Assembly (NCBI GenBank): GCA_015501075.1
Contig: JADNYJ010000001.1
Coordinates: forward strand, 1,550,001-1,614,000
Source of the DNA: Gymnopilus junonius
Lineage: Eukaryota; Basidiomycota; Agaricomycetes; Agaricales; Galerinaceae
Length of the DNA stretch: 64,000 nt
Direction of reading: 5' to 3'
The notes under the pieces are model-generated. The model was not told the DNA's origin, searched no databases, and saw only the letters and a list, made by a program, of their open reading frames with translations. Positions 1-10,274 of this stretch are shown here, one piece after another (positions within the stretch are counted from its first letter, which is position 1; every line of letters starts with the position of its first letter). A program made the position numbers and the translations under genes.

Positions 1-21
1 AAAAAACTATTTGTTTTTTAC

Positions 22-71
22 CGGCCCGGTAATTTACCGGTAATTTACCAGTAATTTACTGGTAAGTTACC
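22..71. repeat. Left subterminal GGTAA/TTACC repeat cluster
   Basis: Four closely spaced GGTAATTTACC-like palindromes, ending in a copy of GGTAAGTTACC. The right end of the element has the same motif in inverted arrangement. Such subterminal repeats are typical transposase binding sites in hAT elements; binding here is inferred. Confidence 0.6.
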
Positions 72-77
72 TCCTTG

Positions 78-752
78 ACACTGCTGGCAGGGGACTTTTT
101 TAGCTACGGTAAAATATTAGTAAAATAATAGCTTGCTTGTTTTAGTTTTAGACGAATTTACCTGCCAAGTAAAAGAAAAATATGACCCATGGTGAAAGAT
201 TCACTACGTTTTACCTGTTACAAAAATTTTACAGCAAGTTAATTGTTTTGTTTCTATGGTATTTCAGCTTGAATACAATTACACCTAAAGATAACAATTA
301 TCAGAAATCTAAACATCGAGAAAATACTCCGAAAACAATAAGTTTTCCCTATTGGGAAATGCATTGTAATACAAATTGTACAGATATAAGTTTTTTTGAC
401 GGTAAAATTAATTAATTAGTGCGAATTGAATTATTTTACCGACAAAAAAACTTATATCGGTACAATGTATTTCCCAATAGGGAAAACTTATTGTTTTCGG
501 AGTATTTTCTCGATGTTTAGATTTCTGATAATTGTTATCTTTAGGTGTAATTGTATTCAAGCTGAAATACCATAGAAACAAAACAATTAACTTGCTGTAA
601 AATTTTTGTAACAGGTAAAACGTAGTGAATCTTTCACCATGGGTCATATTTTTCTTTTACTTGGCAGGTAAATTTGTCTAAAACTAAAACAAGCAAGCTA
701 TTATTTTACTAATATTTTACTGTAGCTAAAAAAGTCCCCTGCCAGCAGTGTG
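78..752. repeat. Long fold-back inverted repeat (two arms of about 325 bases, 24-base spacer)
   Basis: Bases 78-408 are repeated in inverse orientation at 433-752 with only scattered mismatches. There is also a roughly 12-base insertion in the left arm, near 365-380. A short ORF in each arm gives nearly the same peptide, which only reflects the palindrome. The arms end in ACACTGCTGGCAG and its complement. It could be a MITE-like or fold-back element inserted in the transposon, or part of the transposon's own end. A transcript across it would form a near-perfect hairpin of about 320 base pairs. No clear target duplication was found. Confidence 0.85.
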
Positions 753-1033
753 ATAGGGCAGGGTTTGCAGGTGGTAAGTTACCTGTATCACGTGATAGGT
801 CAGTTGGGGGACCGAGGAGCAAGGAGGTTCTAACAGCCACCTTGGGCTGTATAATTCTAGCCAAGAACATGTAGTATCTCCTATACCACTTTAGAAGCTG
901 GTCAGCTGTCAGGAATGTGCTATGTACTCGAGTAGCTAGCAGACCAGTCCTCACTACATCATTCACAGTAGTAGCCGGACTGGCAGAAATCATCAATTTT
1001 CTCGACATTTGCCTCGACATTTATCTCGCCCCA

Positions 1034-2170
1034 ATGACCCGCATAGCAGCCATACCTCTCAGTATATCTGAGATTTTGATACCAGAAGATAGTCTCAATG
1101 TGGTGGACTTGTCTACTTTCCCAGTCCCTTCTGACAAGAATGCCCCGAAGCTACTTGATCTCACTGATGACATGCTCTTCTCGGAAACAGCCAGCCTCAT
1201 CCAAGACGAACAACGGGTCGCATTTTTACAATCTCTGGCCATGCCAACAGGTGAAGAAACTCTAGAAATACGCGAACAAAGGGGCATTGCATTGGAAGCC
1301 AATCAGACAATCCAATCCCTCGTTTACCCCCACGGAAACATGGATATATGCCTGCCATTGTGGATTGTTGAATACTGGCTTGAGGCAAACTATATTTTGG
1401 AAGCAAAAATTCAGTGGCATGCTGCAATCACCTGGTTACAGCAGAAGAAGTCTCAAGGAACACTTGGTCTACTCACCCAACTCCCCTGGAAAGCAAAATT
1501 GCCAAGAACAATGGCTGCTGATGTTGATGACCTTGCTCTATTTTGTTCAGAAGACTGGCTAAGGACCCCCCAGATGGATATTCTAGCAGCCATCCTCAAT
1601 AGTCAGCTTGGATCTGCTCACAAGCCCGAATCTGTGGAGAAGACAAGCTTTGCACAAAAACTTGTCAGCCTCTACTGCCATTCAAAAGAAAAGTACCATG
1701 ACGAGACACACTTTATTCAAGAGTTGGACAAGAAGATGAAATCGGGTGCAGCTATGGCAGTGGGAGCAGTTGTCGGAATATGTATCAATGGAGGGGTCGT
1801 TTTGCTGCCTGATGATCAATTTAATGTTGTCAGCAACCACTGGTGCACATTTGTTATCGACGTCGCACAGCATACCTTTTACTATGGGGATCCACTGGGT
1901 TACCCCCCACCAGCCGAATTTGTGGCTATTATAAACTGGTGGCTTGGGTTCTCCTTCGAAGAACCATTCTCCATGGAGTGCTTGCCTATTACACAACAGA
2001 CGGACATGATCTCATGTTCCATCCTGTCTGTCAATGCTCTCACCCACTATTTCATGCCCTCAGTACCACTTCTTCAAAACAGCGCTCCATGCCTTCATGC
2101 ACGCATAGATGCTCTGGTGAACGCCATCATGCTATTCCAGAAAATGGTCAGTCTCTTCCCACTTGCATAG
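1034..2170 (+). CDS. Ulp1-type (C48) cysteine protease encoded by the transposon
   Basis: About 378 residues from the chosen ATG at 1034; the frame stays open back to 917, so a longer start is possible. The C-terminal third shows the SUMO-protease-like active site. A His lies in HWCTFVID, followed by the acidic residue in FYYGDPLG, then a Gln and the nucleophile Cys in QQTDMISCSIL. The N-terminal part has no recognised domain. Known of the family: Ulp1 proteases remove SUMO or NEDD8-like modifiers, and transposon-borne copies are common in fungi with no settled function. The ORF lies on the same strand as the transposase, about 80 bases upstream of its open frame. It has no frameshift, in contrast to most of the surrounding mobile DNA. 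Confidence 0.75.
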   Translation: MTRIAAIPLSISEILIPEDSLNVVDLSTFPVPSDKNAPKLLDLTDDMLFSETASLIQDEQRVAFLQSLAMPTGEETLEIREQRGIALEANQTIQSLVYPHGNMDICLPLWIVEYWLEANYILEAKIQWHAAITWLQQKKSQGTLGLLTQLPWKAKLPRTMAADVDDLALFCSEDWLRTPQMDILAAILNSQLGSAHKPESVEKTSFAQKLVSLYCHSKEKYHDETHFIQELDKKMKSGAAMAVGAVVGICINGGVVLLPDDQFNVVSNHWCTFVIDVAQHTFYYGDPLGYPPPAEFVAIINWWLGFSFEEPFSMECLPITQQTDMISCSILSVNALTHYFMPSVPLLQNSAPCLHARIDALVNAIMLFQKMVSLFPLA

Positions 2171-2248
2171 AGAGCCAGTTACTTACTTTTCGCTTAGGGA
2201 CCCTTCGAGTTTGCAACTAGCAGTGAAAGAGCACGTCCAAGCCTAGGT

Positions 2249-2765
2249 GTGGCTCAGTCGGCTTCGAAGCCTGTAGACCTGAAAAAGCAGAAAGTCAAAA
2301 AGCAGTCTACCTCATGCAGGAAGCAGACAAAGGCCAAGGGCAGAGCAGACAAACCTCAAACAATGGACCACTTTTTTTCAGTCCCAGAAAAGCCGCTTCC
2401 AAAAGGTGATCTCAATGTGGGAAGTGTGAATGATAGAGAGGAAGATTTTGACTGGGGTGAAGATGAAGACAATGGTGATGAGGATGGCGATGATGTTGGT
2501 GATGGTGGTAGTGAGTTGGAAGAATCTGGCAAGCGGGATCTGGAATACGAAGCAGCACTAATCGATATCAAAGTCAAACGAAGTGCCGATGCTGTAGGAG
2601 CAAAACCAGACTCACTAATGGACGAGATTCTCCAGCCATGTTATCACCCCTCTGTGCCCTACAAATGTTTGCATCGCTGCAAAGGTTGTCACAAGTCCTA
2701 CGTTAATCGAAATCATAAATGCGCATTTGGTCATGCAAGGAATTGCCATCAATTACCTGATGACC
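2249..2765 (+). pseudogene. hAT-like transposase, N-terminal fragment cut by the retrotransposon
   Basis: Open frame that begins without a convincing ATG; the first in-frame ATG is near 2362. It starts with a lysine-rich stretch, then a long Asp/Glu run, and ends in a Cys/His-rich segment (CLHRCKGC, then HKCAFGHARNC) that looks like a DNA-binding zinc finger of the BED kind. The frame stops matching the element at 2765, where the Ty3 LTR begins, and resumes in the same frame at 10275 once one target duplication is removed. The start codon, or an upstream intron, remains unresolved. Confidence 0.6.
2761..2765. repeat. Target site duplication TGACC, left copy
   Basis: TGACC directly precedes the 5' LTR and is repeated directly after the 3' LTR at 10270-10274, the 5-base duplication expected of Ty3 integrase. 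Confidence 0.95.
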
Positions 2766-3220
2766 TGTTACGATTCTCTTTCCTGTTATCTTATCGCGCG
2801 CCCCTTATTTCCTTTTTCTTATCATTTATCGAACAATTACTATTTATAGTTTCTTCATGATCATCTTCGCTCGCAAGATGATCATTCACTTTCTTACTTG
2901 TATGAGGACAATCTTCCCTTTCTGATCATCATCCCTTCTGCAGTGCCCTATGATGATCATCCCTTCCGATCCCCCTTGTTTCATTATAGTTTCATTATAT
3001 TATTATCAACCACAAATAACTATATAAACAGTAGCTAGACTAGATGTACATTAGCTTGTTCTTGAGAATATACATCTCTTGTAACACCAAGACGAACTTG
3101 AACCACTAAGGCATTCTTCCGTCGAAGACAATACCTTAGCGGACTTCATCGAACGACTTCTACGACTACTACGCCAGACCTTATCTTATCTGATTAGGTT
3201 CTGTCGTCAACGTCGTAACA
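2766..3220 (+). repeat. 5' LTR of the Ty3 element
   Basis: 455 bases, starting TGTTACG and ending CGTAACA, so TG...CA with a 7-base terminal inverted repeat. It contains repeated ATGATCATC blocks and a possible TATA-like ACTATATAAACAG near 3018, likely the retroelement promoter. Confidence 0.95.
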
Positions 3221-3279
3221 AAAGAACAAGCTGCCACCTCATTCAACGCTTCTGCCTAGCAAGCGTTATCCACGACATT

Positions 3280-4558
3280 ACGGCTCGAAGAAGAGGACGA
3301 TTTGCCGCTAGTTTTAGTGACGAAGAATTCTCTGACCTGAACACCGACCGAACCTCTGACGCAGGCGCGTCCGACGAATTTGAAACACCACCAGAAGGAG
3401 AAGAACCTCCTCTAACCCGATCGACTTTTCTTGGATCTAACCTCCAAGAACCCGGTGTATTAAGACCTGACTTTGAATCTTTGCTAGCACCCTACTTAGA
3501 TCCCAACCCGTCTTTTACCCAACAAATGAACCAGAAATGCCCAGAGAATCCTCTGACGCTCCCCTGCCGCCCCCACCTCCCCTACTGGAAAAGGAATAGG
3601 AATCATTCCTGCCCCCTTTTCCAGAGACCGTTCCAAGGTCAAGACCTTCATCCAAGATGTGGGTGATTACTTCGACTTAAATGGCGACATCTACAATACC
3701 GACGTCAAAAAAATCGTATTTACCCTTGGACTTCTCAAAGGAGGAGAAGCAGAAGCCTGGAAGAAGGCCTTCAGAGAAGACCACACCACAGAGGACAAAA
3801 ACGCCGCAGGCGTACCAACCAGAACAATCACCAAGAACTACGGCTCTGCCCTAGAATTCGAAAAGGCTTTTAATAAGCCTTCAAACCGACTGAGACGAAG
3901 GACCAAGTGTTCTTCGAACTCCGAAACCTGAAGCAAGGAAAAGCTTCAGCTGCAGAACTGAACACCAAGTTCAATGAACTTGTGAAGACCGCCAAGATTC
4001 CCACTACTGGGAATGAGAGCGTCTTGATCGACTACTACATGAACGCCTTGAACAACTGGCTTCAAGAAAAGATTATGGGACTCGACATCCTCCCAACCAC
4101 ACTCGCTGCCTGGCAGCGAAAGGCAGTCGAGTACGACACCCATCGAACGAATTTAGCGCGCCTTTTGGGAAAAACCACCACCCAGGGCCGAATGAATGAA
4201 AGACCTGGTGGGCTAACATAGCCAGAGGAAACCCTGCCCCGCACTACCATGCGCCGGCATCCCGAATGAACCACCGAGACCCGAACGCCATGGACGTAGA
4301 CAAGATCGATGTCTAGCCATGACCCAGGAAGAACGAAGCGAGCTCATGAGGAAAGGGCTTTGCTTCCGATGCAAGAAGCCCGGGCATGTCTCGAGAGACT
4401 GCCCCGAGAAGGGCAAGAACAGGAGGAACCCTCCGCCGAAGAAGAACCCCCTCAAAGGGAAAGCGCTCCATGCGCACATAAGGTCCCTCATGCAGGACCT
4501 TACCGAAGAAGAACGTGAAGAAGTGTACGAGATGGGAGACCAAGAGGGTTTTCAATAA
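3280..4558 (+). pseudogene. gag: Ty3 gag (capsid and zinc knuckle), frameshifted
   Basis: Pieces in different frames: an acidic, proline-rich N-terminus (3280-3620); a retrotransposon-gag capsid region (3659-3931, continuing in another frame at 3907-4221); then a nucleocapsid piece (4319-4558). The nucleocapsid holds the CCHC knuckle CFRCKKPGHVSRDC (C-x2-C-x4-H-x4-C) followed by a basic tail. Gag packages the element RNA into cytoplasmic particles. At least two frame changes mean no intact Gag is made from this copy as read. Confidence 0.85.
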
Positions 4559-4566
4559 GGAGATGC

Positions 4567-5073
4567 ATGAAACCAACGTATGCAACTCCTTCTCTAGATA
4601 TTTATTCTGTAGTCTCGGCTCGAATTGAAAATAAATCGCTCCAATTGCCCTTTTCATTCGAGACCGAGAACAGAACGAAAATCGTTGGATCCGCTCTAGG
4701 AGACACTGGAGCAAAAGGGAAGTTCATCGACCAGAACTTCATGAAGAAACACAACCTGGTAACAAAGGCACTGGAAAATGAAATCCGAGTTTACAACGTA
4801 GACGGAACCCCGAACAAAAAGGGAACCATCAAACGCTACGTCGATCTAAAACTCGACATCGATGGACAACCCCGAATGGAACGATTACTGGTCACTGGCC
4901 TGGAAAGCAGAAGATCATTCTGGCTTTCCCTGGTTCGAAGAAAACAACCCGGACATCAACTGGAAAAACGGACAGTCAAACTCAACAGGGAGATTAGTAC
5001 TACTTCCCAAATAGAAGAAGTACCGATGAGGAAATCCAACAAGTCAATCAATTGGACGACTCTTCGGATTTAA
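4567..5073 (+). pseudogene. Ty3 aspartic protease region
   Basis: Open stretch of 168 codons with the retropepsin-like active-site triplet DTG in LGDTGAKGKFID at about residue 43, followed by a strand-rich region. The family acts as a dimer to process Gag-Pol. The frame ends before the reverse transcriptase and does not join to it. Confidence 0.75.
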
Positions 5074-5209
5074 TCATTTCCTTTTTAGGTAACGAACCCC
5101 TTCCGGAAACGAAGGAGATCTGGAACATCCCTGAGGACGACAACGAAATTGGATCAACGCGAAACTAACTTCCTCACAAATCTTCGCTCAGAAGCATGAC
5201 GTGAAGAAG

Positions 5210-5895
5210 GAAGAAAACCGCTCAAGGAAATGATCCCACCGGAATACCACGAATACTTGGACATCTTCGATAAGGACACCGCCAACCGATTCCCTGAGTC
5301 TCGATCTTGGGATCATAAGATCGAACTCAAAGAAGGTTTTCAACCCAAGGTTTTCAAGACGTATCCCTGACGCCCTCAGAGGATACCGAATTGGACAAAT
5401 TCCTGGAAGAAAACCTGAAGAAAGGATACATCGACCGTCTAAATCGCCATGGCTTCCCCCTTCTTTTTCATATCTAAGAAGGATGGAAAGCTTCGACCCT
5501 GCCAAGACTACCGGTACCTGAATGAATGGACTGTCAAGAATGCCTATCCCCTCCCTCTGATCCCTGAACTAATGGATAAACTCAAAGGAGCCAAGTATTT
5601 CACTAAACTTGACGTCCGATGGGGTTACAACAACATTCGGATCAAGGACGGCGACCAATGGAAAGCGGCGTTCAAGACAACAAAGGACTCTTCGAACCGA
5701 CGGTCATGTTTTTCGGCATGTGCAATTCCCCGGCAACTTCCAGTCAATGATGGACTCGATGTTCAAAGACGTCGTCCATCAAGGCTTGTCATTATCTACA
5801 TGGATGATATTCTTATCTTCCATAAAGATAAGAAGAAACTGGAACAGATAACAAAGGAAGTACTTCAAATACTCCAGACAACGACTTGTATTTGA
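5210..5895 (+). pseudogene. Ty3 reverse transcriptase, frameshifted
   Basis: The entry region (PPEYHEYLDIFDK near 5230) lies in a different frame from the polymerase core. The core at 5449-5895 shows the substrate-binding motif [16 protein letters not shown], the first catalytic Asp in [11 protein letters not shown] and the YMDD box in [10 protein letters not shown] at about 5795. At least one further frame change falls near 5690-5700. The enzyme copies element RNA into DNA. Confidence 0.9.
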
Positions 5896-6458
5896 AACCG
5901 GAAAAATGCGCTTCGCCAGACAAAATCGACTATCTTGGAATGATCATCCAAGAAGGAAAGATATCGATGGACCCTTCCAAACTCAGCGGTATGCTGACTG
6001 GCCAGAACCGAAGAACGTAAAACAGGTCCGATCCTTCTTAGGATTCGGAAACTTTTACAGAAGATTTATTCGGAAATACTCGGAAATAGCTCGCGCGCTT
6101 AATGAGCTATTAAAAAAGGACCGTAGCTTCGAATGGAATGAAGATGCCAAGAAATCATTCGAACTACTGAAACGAAAATTCACGGAAGAACCCGTATTGA
6201 CCATGCCGGACACTGCTAAACAATTCCAGATGAATGCGATGCATCAAATACGCATCTGGAGCAGTTTTAACACAACTCGACAGCAACGGAGACCGACACC
6301 CGGTGGCATTCATCTCTAAGACGTTCTCTCCCACCGAGAGAAATTACGAGATTTATGACAGAGAACTATTGGCGATGATCCGATCCCTCAAAGAATGGCG
6401 ACACTACATTCAAGGATCGACATTTACGACGATCATCTATTCCGATCACAAGAATTGA
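5896..6458 (+). pseudogene. Ty3 RT connection and RNase H region, frameshifted
   Basis: Contains the RT thumb/connection motif VRSFLGFGNFYRRFI (about 6028) and the RNase H-like segment [22 protein letters not shown] (about 6340), ending at SDHKN. Two overlapping frames (5906-6319 and 6234-6458) and a stop at 6458 break it. The family degrades the RNA strand of RNA-DNA hybrids. Confidence 0.85.
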
Positions 6459-6480
6459 CGTACTTAGAAGTACTCAGAAA

Positions 6481-7810
6481 TTGAATAGACGCCAAGCAAG
6501 ATGGTCTCTATTCCTTTCGGAATACGACATCCAACTGGTCCACCTCCCCGGAAGCAAAATGGTACAATCGGACGCCCTCTCACGAAGACCGGACATGATC
6601 CCCGATGAGGATCATGACAACGAAGACAAGATTCTCCTTCCGGAGAATCTATTTATAAATTTGATTGACGCCGATCTGCAAATAGAAATCGCCCAATCAA
6701 GGAAACAGGACAAAGACGTAGTGACGCATTAAAACTCCTAACCCAAGAAGGACCTCGAAGTCTCGCCAAAGACTTAGACGACTGGGAGACAATGCAAATG
6801 GAAGGCATCGGGAATTGATCTTTTACAAGAAAAAGAACTATATTCCCGATGACCAGAACTACGCAGGAAAATCGTCGCGATGTACCACGACTCGGTCACC
6901 GCAGGACACCCCGGAGAACTGGAAACGTACAATGCTGTACGACAACTGTACTGGTGGCCCGGAATGCGACATTCGTCAAAAATTATGTTAAAGGATGCGG
7001 ACAATGCCAACAGTTCAAGATCAACCGAAACCCGGCGAATCCCTCCTTGCACCCGATTGAAGGAGCCAAATCCATGAGACCATTCGCACAATGCTCCATG
7101 GATATGATCACGGACCTCCCTAACATTGACGGATATGACTCATTATTGATCGTGGTCGATCACGGACTTACAAAGGGGGTAATTATCATGCCTTGCTCGA
7201 AAACTCTTTCGCAAGAAGGAGCGGCATTACTCCTTCAGGACAACCTTTTCAAGCGATTTGGCCTACCGGACAGCATCATTTCCGATAGAGGACCCCAATT
7301 CGCAGCAAAAGCCTTCCAAGAACTGCTCAAACTTCTTGGAATCAAGTCAAAACTGTCAACGGCGTATCACCCTCAGTCAGATGGTACCACGGAACGATTC
7401 AATCAGGAGATAGAAGCGTATCTTGCTATCTATTGCTCGTCGAACCCGACCACCTGGAAACAACACGTTGGCACCCTGGAATTCGTCCATAAGATCGAAG
7501 ACATGCGGACAGGCAAAGAACCCCGTTTGAACTCATGTTCGGAACCAACCCAGTGGCTATTCCCACCACATTCGAAAATACGAAGTTTCCCTCCGTAGAA
7601 GAAAAACTGAAAAACCTCATCTCGGACAGAAAAGAAGCCCTTGCCACGCACGAACTGGCAAGAGCAAGAATGGCTGATCGACGAAAGTCTAACTTTGTAC
7701 CATTCAAAGAAGGACAAAAGGTATGGCTTGATTCGAGAAATCTCAAGACACGGTACAACAAGAAGCTGGCACCTAGAAGGGAAGGACCGTTCAAGATCAA
7801 ATCGTCTTAG
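6481..7810 (+). pseudogene. Ty3 integrase, frameshifted
   Basis: Starts with the tail of RNase H (VHLPGSKMVQSDALSRRPD), then the integrase zinc-binding region with its closing C-x2-C (GCGQCQQFKI). The core follows, with a first Asp in CSMDMITDLP, a second in SDRGPQFAAK, and the Glu in GTTERFNQEIEAYL. These form the D,D-35-E type triad. Frame changes occur near 6730-6850, 6960 and 7500. The enzyme inserts the element DNA. Confidence 0.9.
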
Positions 7811-8408
7811 GACCTCTCACTATCAACTACAGTTGCCAAAGACATGGAGGATTCATGACATCTTCCATGCAACGTTGCTGATGCCTTACACGGAAACACA
7901 GGTTCACGGCCGGAACTTCACTCTACCACCCCCTGAAACGATTGATGGAGAACCAGAATACGAGGTCGAAACAATTCTGAAACCATCGAAAAGTACAGAA
8001 ACGGACACTATCAATAACCACGTCAAGTGGCTCGGCTATCCGATATCCGAAGCATCGTGGGAACCCGGGTCAAACCTTGCCAACGCGTCAAAAAACTTGA
8101 AGTTTACAAGCAACTTCATCACTTACCACCCTACCAATCATGAACCCGAACACCGCGTCCCCCTCTACTATGACAACACGTTCATGGCCGACCTCTTTAC
8201 AATAAACTCGAACACCGCGCCCCTCTCTCACCAAAACGATACATTTTACCGTCGACACCCTTACCTTCCCGAAACGCCACCCACACCCGAACAGATGAGG
8301 ATCACTTATTGGGAATGGAAGTTCGCACAAGAACCCCCTGCACCGATACCCAAATATAACCTGAAAAGCGGAGCAAGAATGGAATGCCATCGTGACCACC
8401 AGAAATGA
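7811..8408 (+). pseudogene. Chromodomain at the pol C-terminus
   Basis: Follows the integrase GPFKI(x)S motif. WRIHDIFHATLLMPY is the usual linker. The segment EYEVETILKP..., then HVKWLGYP, then ASWEPGSNLAN (about 7960-8085) is a chromodomain with the aromatic residues expected for binding methylated histone H3. In chromoviruses it directs integration to heterochromatin. The rest of the frame up to 8408 is proline-rich and unrecognised. Confidence 0.85.
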
Positions 8409-8513
8409 TCGATCGAGAGAACGACAGATGGGAAGCTGAAACGATCACTCCTACCAAGGAGAAGGCCTCAAGGCGCCTGATCAAGAAACTGCAGGACTGT
8501 CCTTGAGGAATAC

Positions 8514-9766
8514 TTGGAATACTTATTAAAAAGCAAACCAACCCCCTTGTATTCCTTAAGTCCCTTCATTATCCCTACAAACATGCCTCGCTTTTCTACT
8601 CGAACTCGCCGCCGCCTCTGCTCCCAACTCCTCCTTCTGCAATACGCACTCGCCTGGCCCAAGCGAATGCACCCTCGCCCGAACCAACCCCAGTCCCCTC
8701 ATCCTCTCATTCTAGAACTGAAGTCCGCCTTTCTCAGACGGACTCCTCCTCCAACTCGCCCGACCGAACGACGCTCCTTACACTAGATACCCACCTCCTA
8801 TCCCTACGGTACACGCCCCACTCCGTTCTGTTGAGGACTTCCTCAACTTACTTGACTTTGTCGATTTTCAACAGCTTACCCATAAGGAACTAGAACAGTT
8901 CCTTCAACACCCCGTTGTTAGTCCACCACCCTTGAAGTCCTTCAAAACGATCCCTTCCTCAGAGACACCCTCTGCCAGTTCAAACACGAAACGGATTGTA
9001 CCACATGCCACCGCGAAATAGTCAAAGCATCTCGAACAAAGTCGTTGCAATTGTTCGAGACTCTCATGCGCTTCCGACTCAAAAGGGTCATTAATCCTCT
9101 CCTCGTTAGCAGCAGACGACGAGGAGAATGCCCTCCCACTTCTACATCTGCCATTAGGTCCGAGGACGAACCTTTCCACTCCCCCTCTCTTTATAACGTT
9201 GCCCCACAGACCTATCCGCCTGCTCCTCCTCGCGACGAACGATTTGTCAACACCGTCTCCGTCGACAACCGTTCCTCAGGACCCCTTCCGGCACGCTCCC
9301 ATGCACCACCCCAACCACACTGCCCATCACCACCAGAAGACACCCCCTCGCCACCATGCAGACGACCTCTGCCCAGAACGCCGCCCATGACCACCCTCCT
9401 GCCTACCCCGAACCCTCTTCTTTACCAACCCAACCCCAGACTCCTTTCCGACCGGCCCGAACCCCGACGAACCCCCGACCGAGTCCACGACGGCGCTGCT
9501 TTGTTTGCAGCAGCGCGAACCACTGGCAGGCAGACTGCCGTAGCTACCGCTGCTGCCACTGCCGCCAGTATCGTCCTGGCCATAACTCGATCGACTGTAG
9601 TCGACGACCGATCCGACGAAGTGACGGGGAATTCGTAGGCTATGCCTACGAATTCACGGAAGAGCAATTGGCGCACGTCGACGACATCGACAGCACCGAA
9701 CGACTGGCAAGACGCAGCATACGATGGCTGGCACGGAGAAGAGGCGGAGAACAATATGAGCAGTGA
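8514..9766 (+). pseudogene. Extra 3' ORF of the chromovirus with tandem zinc knuckles
   Basis: Frame-broken coding region between pol and the 3' LTR. The last part (9356-9766) is open for 136 codons. It is proline-rich, then has a CCHC knuckle CFVCSSANHWQADC directly followed by a second Cys/His cluster CCHCRQYRPGHNSIDC, then an acidic/basic C-terminus. The stop lies about 45 bases before the polypurine tract. Its position after the chromodomain is unusual. It could be a nucleic-acid chaperone or second nucleocapsid-like protein; this is inference from the knuckles only. Confidence 0.55.
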
Positions 9767-9800
9767 GCCCCATTATTGAAGCCAGGGGCTTCAATTCTTA

Positions 9801-9812
9801 GTAGGGGGGTAA
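9801..9812 (+). other. Polypurine tract of the Ty3 element
   Basis: GTAGGGGGGTAA lies immediately 5' of the 3' LTR, the expected place for the plus-strand primer. Confidence 0.75.
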
Positions 9813-10269
9813 TGTTACGATTCTCTTTCCTGTTATCTTATCGCGCGCCCCTTTTTCCTTTTTCTTATCATTTATCGAACAATTACTATTTATAGTTTCT
9901 TCATGATCATCTTTGCTCGCAAGATGATCATTCACTTTCTTACTTGTATGAGGACAATCTTCCCTTTCTGATCATCATCCCTTCCGCAGTGCCCTATGAT
10001 GATCATCCCCTTCCGATCCCCCTTGTTTCGTTATAGTTTCATTATATTATTATCAACCACAAATAACTATATAAACAGTAGCTAGACTACGATGTACATT
10101 AGCTTGTTCTTGAGAATATACATCTCTTGTAACAACCAAGACAAACTTGAACCACTAAGGCATTCTTCCGTCGAAGACAATACCTTAGCGGACTTCATCG
10201 AACGACTTCTACGACTACTACGCCAGACCTTATCTTATCTGATTAGGTTCTGTCGTCAACGTCGTAACA
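9813..10269 (+). repeat. 3' LTR of the Ty3 element
   Basis: 457 bases, TGTTACG...CGTAACA, about 98 percent identical to the 5' LTR. Differences include one-base indels in short runs (CCC/CCCC, ACACC/ACAACC) and a few transitions. Confidence 0.95.
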
Positions 10270-10274
10270 TGACC
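10270..10274. repeat. Target site duplication TGACC, right copy
   Basis: Matches 2761-2765 exactly. The transposase frame resumes directly after it. Confidence 0.95.

Larger units (their letters stand above)
2766..10269 (+). mobile_element. Ty3/gypsy chromovirus LTR retrotransposon, complete but frameshifted
   Basis: A 7504-base element bounded by two LTRs and a perfect 5-base target duplication. The internal order is gag with zinc knuckle, protease, reverse transcriptase, RNase H, integrase and chromodomain, which defines a chromovirus of the Metaviridae. An extra zinc-knuckle ORF follows downstream of pol. The domains lie in several frames, with many one-base shifts, so no full Gag-Pol can be read. 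The LTRs differ at only about nine places in 455 bases, several of them one-base indels, so the insertion is fairly young. No primer binding site complementary to a common tRNA end was recognised after 3220. Confidence 0.95.

Noticed and set aside
182..647. Two near-identical 77-79 codon proteins in opposite orientation
   Set aside because: They lie in the two arms of the fold-back repeat; the identity is explained by the palindrome, and no protein feature is seen.
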